A stretch of DNA of 13,747 bases from Larix sibirica (lineage: Eukaryota > Streptophyta > Pinopsida > Pinales > Pinaceae): positions 1-13,747 of the forward strand of contig NWUY0300023883.1 of assembly GCA_004151065.3 (NCBI GenBank), given 5' to 3'. The notes below the pieces were generated by a model. The model saw only the letters and a list, made by a program, of their open reading frames with translations. It was not told the origin of the DNA and did no database searches. Positions 8,856 through 13,747 of this stretch are shown piece by piece. The translations under genes were made by a program, and so were the position numbers. Positions within the stretch are counted from its first letter, which is position 1, and each line of letters opens with the position of its first letter.

Positions 8856-9126
8856 CAGGGTGGTGCTTGGGAGAGAAGGATGGTGCTTGATTTGTAAGTT
8901 TGTGCTTGCAGAGGATTGGTGTCCTCATCCACTTAACAGGTTGGTGCCTGAAAGTGCAAGTCGGTGCTTGCTAGTTATGAGTTGGTGCTCATAATAGGAT
9001 TGGTGTCCTCAAAGGTTGGTGCCTGGAAATTGCAAGTTGGTGCTTGCACAAGGGATTGGTATCCCTATCATATTGGTGTCTACAAAAGAGTGGGTGCTCA
9101 CACTATAATTAGAGATTGGTGTCTCT
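8856..9126 (+). repeat. array of 14 short hairpins with common loop TTGGTG
   Basis: Each unit is a short inverted repeat around a six-base centre. The centres start at 8860, 8880, 8899, 8916, 8941, 8961, 8982, 9000, 9016, 9037, 9056, 9073, 9091 and 9116. Eight centres are exactly TTGGTG and the other six differ by one base. Left and right arms include GAGGA/TCCTC, CAGG/CCTG, GCAAG/CTTGC, TTATGAG/CTCATAA, AGGA/TCCT, TGCAAG/CTTGCA, AGGGA/TCCCT and AGAGA/TCTCT. Perfect arms reach 7 bp (8975-8994). Units 1-3 need one G-T pair each; the unit centred at 9073 has lost its stem. The base pair next to the loop is always G-C or A-T in that orientation. Confidence 0.9.
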
Positions 9127-9176
9127 TGTAAATCATTGTAATTCATGATTTTATCAATTCATAAAATTGGTTTCCA

Positions 9177-9182
9177 TATAAA
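9177..9182 (+). promoter_or_regulatory. possible TATA box in the nested LTR
   Basis: TATAAA lies 50 bases after the hairpin array, within the Copia-like LTR. If used, the array would be upstream promoter DNA (U3); if not, the array would be transcribed in R/U5. The sequence alone does not decide, and such AT-rich strings are common here. Confidence 0.2.
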
Positions 9183-9420
9183 GATTATGTGTATTGTGCT
9201 TTAATGTAGATGAATGTTTAAATTTATTAATGTTACATGATTAGTGAAGTAAAATCAGGTAAAATTTTATGATACTGATTCACCCTTCCTCTTGGTATCA
9301 CTATGGATTCCAACAGGACCTATCCCTAAGACTTGGTACTTACATAAGGAGACAAGACAACACACCAGATGTTGGTAGAAAATGTGCGTGAATTTTTGTT
9401 AGGAATTTTCTTTTTCCAAA

Positions 9421-10455
9421 ACCAACGACTCAGTAACAGAAGCACTAACAACAAGTAGGGGAGCGTTGTTCACATATTAGTTGCAGAACGGGGGACACTC
9501 TTATATATGTCCTGCCCATTAAGAACTGCTAGAATTCACTTTGGTGATGCCCGAAACAGTATCCCTTCTTTGTTGCGCCAAGGTAGAACAAGAGAACTCG
9601 GATCCATATGAACTAAAGCATTTGTGGCATTTAACTTTCAGGGAGTATGAAGGATCTAGCAAAGTACGACATACAAAGCCATAAGAAACCAAAGCACTTT
9701 ATACACAACCTTTGAAACTACATAAAATCATTATTGGCACAGAAGACAAACCAAAGATGGTGGCTATAGGATGTTATTGGGATGAACAAATTGAATCTAA
9801 GATAGCATCACTGTTAAAGGAATATGATGACTTATTTTCACATAACTTTATATAACTAGAGGGAATCCAAATATATTTCAATGAAATGAAGATTGTGGTG
9901 AAAATGGATACCAAGCCTATAAAGCACAAACCATACAGACTAAAACCCCGAGTAAAGCAAAAGGTGAAAAAATAAATTGACCGTATGCTCAGTGTTGTCT
10001 TGATTTTTCTTGTAGATGAATCAGACTGGATCAACCGTACAATAATATAGAGCAAGAAAGAGACAGAGGATATTAGAGTCTGCGTTGACTATCGTAGACT
10101 GAATGTTACATCTATCCATGATCCATTCCCAACACCATTTAGTGATGAAGTATTATATCAAGTGGCAGGAAATGAAGCTTGCTCCTTCATAGATGGATTC
10201 TTAGGTTATCACCAGGTCAAGATTGCGGAAGAAGATAAAAATAAGATAACTTTCACAACAGAATGGGGATCATTTGCCTATAACATCATACCATTTGGAT
10301 TGAAAAATGCACCTATTGTTTTCTCTGGAATAGTAATCATAGCCTTCAGAGATTTTCTCTATAAGTTTTTGGAGGTATACTTGGATGATTGGACAGTCTA
10401 TAGTTTTCTTAAGGATCATGTTGCATTACTCAAACTAATGTTGGATCGCTGTTGA
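9421..10455 (+). pseudogene. gypsy reverse transcriptase (palm and fingers) with upstream connector
   Basis: Frame 1 is continuous for 345 codons except for stops at 9478, 9520, 9682, 9853, 9973 and 10048; from 10051 it is open for 134 codons. The connector has TEALTTSRGALF, CPAH*ELLEFTLVMPE, LWHLTFREYEGSSK and HKIIIGTEDKPKMVAIG, all typical of the stretch before RT in this gypsy group. The RT proper starts near KHKPYRLKPRVKQ (about 9928), followed by IRVCVDYRRLN (10072-10104), CSFIDGFLGYHQVKI with the motif A Asp at 10192-10194, MPFG-type motif IIPFGLKNAP (10285-10314), and YLDDWTVYS with both catalytic Asp codons at 10384-10389. RT copies the RNA into cDNA. The catalytic residues are intact, but the stops and the frameshift after 10455 prevent a full product. 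Confidence 0.9.
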
Positions 10456-10463
10456 CAAATGGG

Positions 10464-11083
10464 GATTTATTAAACTTGTGGAAATGCATTTTTTGTGTTC
10501 CTTTTGGAAACTTGTTGGGACACATTTTCTATTGCGACGGAGTTCTGGTAGACCCTACAAAAATTGTTGCAATTTTCAATCTGTAGGCACCTACATTGGT
10601 CAAGCAGTTGTGTTCTACTTTGGGGGATACATGCTACTCCAGGCGATTTATCCGCAACTACGCCTCAATCATAGATCCATTGGAGCAATTGTTAAAGAAG
10701 GTTGAAGCTTTCAAGTGGACCGAATATTGTGAAAATATTTTCGCAACACTTAAGGAAAAAATGGTTAATGCTTCGATATTGACATTCTCCAACTAAAAAA
10801 AGGAATTCCATGTACATGTTAACGCATCAGGTATCACCCTTGGCGCCATATTATCCCAGCCGAGGGAAGGAAAGATGGATCATCCAATTTATTTTTACAA
10901 CAGAAAGATATCACAAGCTAAGCGTAACTACACAACCACAGAGCGGGAAGGTTTGGCAATGATCTATGCTCTACAAATATTACTTCACTATTTGCTAGGA
11001 GGACATTTCAAATTATTTACAGATCATTCAGCACTCAACTACCTAGTGAACAAGCCTGTCTTAGAGGGTCGTTTTGTCGATGG
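10464..11083 (+). pseudogene. gypsy RT thumb/connection and RNase H
   Basis: After a small indel (10455-10464) the text moves to frame 3. LWKCIFCVPFGNLLGHIFY and GVLVDPTKIVAIFNL match the RT region after YLDD; a stop follows at 10584. VKQLCSTLGDTCYSRRFIRN and EQLLKKVEAFKW are the connection. A stop at 10794 (where the family has Trp) comes just before RNase H. RNase H degrades the RNA of the RNA-DNA hybrid: EFHVHVNASGITLGAILSQ carries Asn (codon 10821-10823) where the first catalytic Asp of 'VDAS' is expected; TEREGLAMIYAL holds the Glu and FTDHSALNYL the later Asp. The frame is lost again near LEGR (about 11075), where the text jumps to frame 2 and continues into integrase. Confidence 0.87.
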
Positions 11084-12478
11084 ATGCTCTTATTTCAAGA
11101 GTTTTCGTTTGAAGTGATAATCAAGCCCAAGAAACATAATTATGGACTTGGTCACCTTTCAAGAGTGGCATCTAGAGAAGCTGAAGGATCCGCGAATGAT
11201 CAACTACAAGATGCAACACTCTTTAGAGTAGAAGCAATTCTAGATCATTTTAAAGAGATCACGTTATTCTTCACAATCAAGAACACACTTGACAATTACT
11301 TTACGACACAAAAATGTCATTTAGTTGTTTGAGCTGCGGAATACCAACTAATTGCGGGAGAACTCTACAAATTGGGAATTGATGGAATTTTACACCATTG
11401 TGTACTAGATCATGAGCAAAAGAGGATTTTGTGGGAATGCCACAATGGTGTTGTGGGTGGCCATGTTAGTTGAAAAGCTACAGGAAGGAAGATACTCCAA
11501 GTAGGATTATGGTGGCCAATGATGTTCAAAGAAATGTCAAGTCTGCTAGCAAGTGGGTAGCCCGTCTCGAAGAGATGAACTTCCACTCCAACTAGTCTAG
11601 GCATTGCAACCATTTGAAAATGGGTAGTTGATTTCGTAGGACCTTTCAATCCACTGGTGAAACATTCTAAATCTCGTTATATCATTACCGCAATAGACTA
11701 CCTAATAAGATGGGCCGAAGCAGTAGCTGTTTACAACTGTCCGCCAAAATAGCAACTCAATTCATCTATGAAAACATCATCACTCGGTTTGGATATCCTA
11801 GAATCCTCATAATTGACCAAGGTAAGCACTTCTTGAACACTACCATTGAAGCAATTGAAAAGAGAATTCTTGATACAGCACCACAAAAGCAGTCCATATC
11901 ACCCGCAAGCAAACAACAACGTTGAATCTTTCAATAAAATTCTGGAGATTGGGCTGACAAAAGTAAGTTGTGCAAATCGAGATGATCGGGTTGACCGAAT
12001 ACCAATTGTCTTATGGGACTACAGGATCACTACAAAGAAACTGCATAAACAAACCCCTTTCCAGTTGGTATATGGAAGAGAAGCAATTGTTCTAATAGAA
12101 TTTGTGGTTCCAAGCCTCTATATCATAGACGCAACACATATGATGGAGGAAGACTAAGTTGTGGAACATCTTGCGGAACTGATGGAACTTGAAGAATCCC
12201 ACTTCTTGGATGATTATCACACAATAGTTGAAAAAGAGTGAAAAAATGCCTATCATGACATACATATCAAGCAGAAACAATTTAATAGAGGCAACCAAGT
12301 TTTATTGGACAACAAGTTTATGAAACATCTAGGCAAACTCCAAATGCATTAGCTAGGACCTTTCATTGTCGTGGAAATCAAATACTTCGGAGTTGTTAAG
12401 CTCACAGAGCTTGATGGTATTATCCATCCAAGTTGAGTGAATGGTGCATGCATGAATCCCTACATTTATGCTCAGTGA
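11084..12478 (+). pseudogene. gypsy integrase: zinc finger, DDE core and C-terminal domain
   Basis: Integrase inserts the cDNA into the genome. Frame 2 first gives the end of RNase H and the linker (LLFQEFSFEVIIKPKKHNYG, then LFRVEAILDHF), a stop at 11330 and QLIAGELYKLG. The HHCC finger has His codons at 11441 and 11462 and Cys codons at 11535 and 11544, the Cys pair now in frame 3. GSPSRRDELPL follows. The core has Asp at 11630 in VVDFVGP (frame 2), Asp at 11815 in IIDQGKHFLN (frame 1) and Glu at 11924 in NNNVESFNKIL (frame 2), with a 35-36 residue spacing between the last two. The C-terminal part (KKLHKQTPFQLVYGREA, then stops at 12155, 12239, 12350 and 12434) ends with a GPF-type motif LGPFIVVEIKYFG and VNGACMNPYIYAQ, stop at 12476. 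No chromodomain is seen. At least five frame changes have occurred. Confidence 0.9.
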
Positions 12479-12491
12479 TTCTACAAGAGGC

Positions 12492-12511
12492 CACTCCTGT
12501 CATCAGGAGTG
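12492..12511 (+). repeat. perfect 8-bp hairpin, TCAT loop, just after pol
   Basis: CACTCCTG (12492-12499) and CAGGAGTG (12504-12511) are exact reverse complements around TCAT. It starts 14 bases after the last pol-like stop. It may be chance or an RNA structure at the pol end; no T-run follows directly. Confidence 0.6.
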
Positions 12512-12604
12512 AGCTAGTTACGAGTTAGATTCTTTTTTAGTCCGATGATTTTTCGATTTTTTAGTTTCTAGTTGTTTATCTCAATTCAGTTTGTTGTTAT
12601 TTAG

Positions 12605-13693
12605 TTCAAACCATTGTGGTCAAGAGGAACCGCTAGTCTTAGTTCATCTATCACCATTGCCACGTGTAGTTGGATTTTTGACACTAAAGAGCTATTAACG
12701 CCCAAATCCACCAAATCAACGTTCGCTCCTATGAAACTAGTAGTCAATTTTTGCCTTTGAAGCCATCAACATTTGCGAGCCTCTGTCACTTCGTCTGCAT
12801 AAGATCCATTCGTTGCTCCACAATCACATCCATTCAACTGTATTGCTCAGCAACCCATCCTTACTACTCTTCGCACGACTGATTTTGACATTTCATACCA
12901 AACCGTTACATCGGGATTAGACCACCCACGAAGGGACTCGTGGCGATTATATCATTATGATTTCCACCTATCGCCATATCTTTGATGCATCATTTCTCTA
13001 TCCAACCCATGCACCACGAAATTCTACCGTGCAATCATTCCACGTCTTTATAAAGGAATGCCTCTTCTCGATAATCCATCATATAGTCCCGCTAGCACCT
13101 TTTTTTATCCAACTACTGCTATATGAAATATCTTATCCTATTAGGAAATTCTTTGGTGTTCCCATGGATTACACCTCCTCGACTGCTCCCACCCTAGTTT
13201 CATGCTAGAAGAATATTTCTATGAATAAAGATGGGCAAGATAGTATGGCCTTGCCACAAAGACACCCAGGCAACTTCAACATTTTCCTCTTGCTGAGTGT
13301 AGCAACTAGTGTTCAGGCCACATCTCACTCTCTCAGTCCCCTTGCTACCACTTCTAACCAGTAGAATAATCTGGCCTTTTATGGAGAAAGACACTACAGG
13401 TTTTTTGAACATGATGACGTTGAGAAGGGTGTTTTGAGAGATGAAAATTTTGAAGACCAAGTCACACCAATTGGCTTGGTTGGCACTAGTGTAGATGCTA
13501 CGTCCTCAATTCTTAGTCTCCTTGTTGTTATGCTCGACCGAGATACTTTCTTAGGGAATCAGGTCTCTTGTCAAAAGAGTAACCACCAATTTCCAAGCAT
13601 GATGACACTTCCAAAGAGGTCATCAACAATGAAAATTTTGAAGACAAAGAAACAATAATTGGTTTCGCTTCCTATAACGCCACAACTAGGAGA
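12605..13693 (+). pseudogene. decayed reading frame downstream of pol, function unknown
   Basis: Frame 2 is open for 49 codons at 12605-12751 (it includes FKPLWSRGTASLSSS and FDTKELLTPKSTKST). Frame 3 then takes over at 12744 and has only three stops (12918, 13206, 13362) in 304 codons, up to the stop at 13656. In this AT-rich DNA far more would be expected by chance, so it was probably coding. Visible features are a hydrophobic segment at about 13059-13136 (one possible membrane span), an NST sequon at 13020-13028, and a second hydrophobic run FLLLSVATSV at about 13284-13313. The C-terminal part holds two diverged copies of a peptide with the core ENFED (13410-13505 and 13598-13693). It occupies the place where some plant gypsy groups have an extra ORF, but no family match is claimed. 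It could also be a separate captured or inserted sequence. Confidence 0.45.
13410..13693 (+). repeat. two diverged copies of a ~32-codon peptide repeat
   Basis: Copy 1 (13410-13505, frame 3) begins HDDVEKGVLRDENFED and ends in DATS. Copy 2 (13598-13693, frame 2) begins HDDTSKEVINNENFED and ends in NATTRR before a stop at 13694. Both then continue with a T-x-I-G motif. The DNA shares a 17-base identity, ATGAAAATTTTGAAGAC, at 13441-13457 and 13629-13645. The offset is 188 bases, not a multiple of three, so an indel must have followed the duplication if both were coding. Confidence 0.6.
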
Positions 13694-13747
13694 TAAGCAA
13701 CCTCCATAGAAGACATTCCTCTCATCTTATAATATCCCCAATTTTGA

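Larger units (their letters stand above)
8581..9315 (+). repeat. Copia-like LTR nested in the gypsy element
   Basis: The block starts with TGTTGG (8581-8586) and ends with CCAACA (9310-9315), a matched terminal pair for an LTR. The last ~150 bases (AATTGGTTTCCATATAAAG, then TGTGTATTGTGC, then GATTCACCC followed by CCTCTTGGTATCA) resemble the 3' part of plant Copia LTRs, which often end with a GATTCACCCCCCTCT-type stretch before CCAACA. Gypsy coding text is readable up to about 8580 and again from about 9421, so this block interrupts it. The 5-base flanks (CGTTG and GGACC) do not match, so a target-site duplication is not shown; either the borders are off or the flanks have diverged. No Copia internal genes are present, which suggests a solo LTR or a fragment. 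Confidence 0.5.
3163..13747 (+). mobile_element. Ty3/gypsy LTR retrotransposon, non-autonomous by decay, 3' end outside window
   Basis: Probable LTR, PBS-like site, leader, gag (4742-6310), protease (6532-7011), connector (7059-8580), RT, RNase H and integrase (9421-12478) follow on the plus strand in Ty3/gypsy order (RT-RNaseH before integrase). A reading-frame remnant follows pol. The frames change repeatedly (2, 1, 2, 3, 1, 3, 2 and others), and there are dozens of in-frame stops. An unrelated LTR interrupts it at about 8581-9315. The right end is not reached, because I find no copy of the 5' LTR sequence before 13747. I infer one element and not several fragments, because the domains are collinear and no domain is duplicated out of order. 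Confidence 0.88.

Noticed and set aside
8856-9126. CRISPR-like array
   Set aside because: The regular short motif is only six bases, the spacing varies from about 16 to 26 bases, and there is no long constant repeat or spacer. The context is a plant LTR.
9774-10055. Minus-strand open frame of 93 codons as a gene
   Set aside because: It overlaps the plus-strand RT, whose frame 1 text is strongly diagnostic.
11410-11649. Minus-strand open frame of 79 codons
   Set aside because: It is antisense to the integrase zinc-finger region and shows no features of its own.
12480-13747. 3' LTR of the gypsy element
   Set aside because: I found no stretch matching the proposed 5' LTR (3163-3809), no TATA/PPT pair in the right order and no TG...CA match. 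The 3' LTR is probably outside the window.

Overview
This window looks like plant nuclear DNA made almost entirely of old, nested transposable elements. I see no intact host gene, no rRNA or tRNA gene and no CRISPR array. The evidence is a Ty3/gypsy polyprotein of plant type (several CCHC knuckles in Gag, a DLGSxVN protease, a YLDDWTVYS reverse transcriptase, a DDE integrase), a plant L1-like LINE on the other strand, and a Copia-like LTR. Every coding block carries frameshifts and stop codons. The depth of decay fits a large plant genome with slow turnover, perhaps a gymnosperm, but the sequence alone does not fix the species.

Layout. Positions 1-880 hold an 11-bp inverted repeat, a short DUF4283-like fragment on the plus strand and AT-rich filler. 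Positions 880-2915 (minus strand) hold a LINE remnant: AP endonuclease, linker and the first part of the reverse transcriptase. From about 3163 to the right edge runs one Ty3/gypsy element on the plus strand. Its order is a probable 5' LTR with a TATA box, a PBS-like site, a leader, gag with five zinc-knuckle positions, protease, a long connector with a second gag-like segment and a 24-nt tandem repeat, RT, RNase H, integrase, and then a further decayed reading frame after pol. No 3' LTR was recognised; it is probably beyond the window.

A Copia-like LTR (about 8581-9315) sits inside the gypsy element between the connector and RT. It contains the most unusual structure here: 14 consecutive small inverted repeats (8856-9126). 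All share the loop TTGGTG or a one-base variant, while the stem sequences differ from unit to unit and mostly remain self-complementary.

The gypsy domains once formed one gag-pol programme: capsid and nucleic-acid binding, processing, cDNA synthesis and integration. Nothing here could make a working protein now. Comparisons with family consensus are from general recall of plant Ty3/gypsy and LINE proteins, not from a search.
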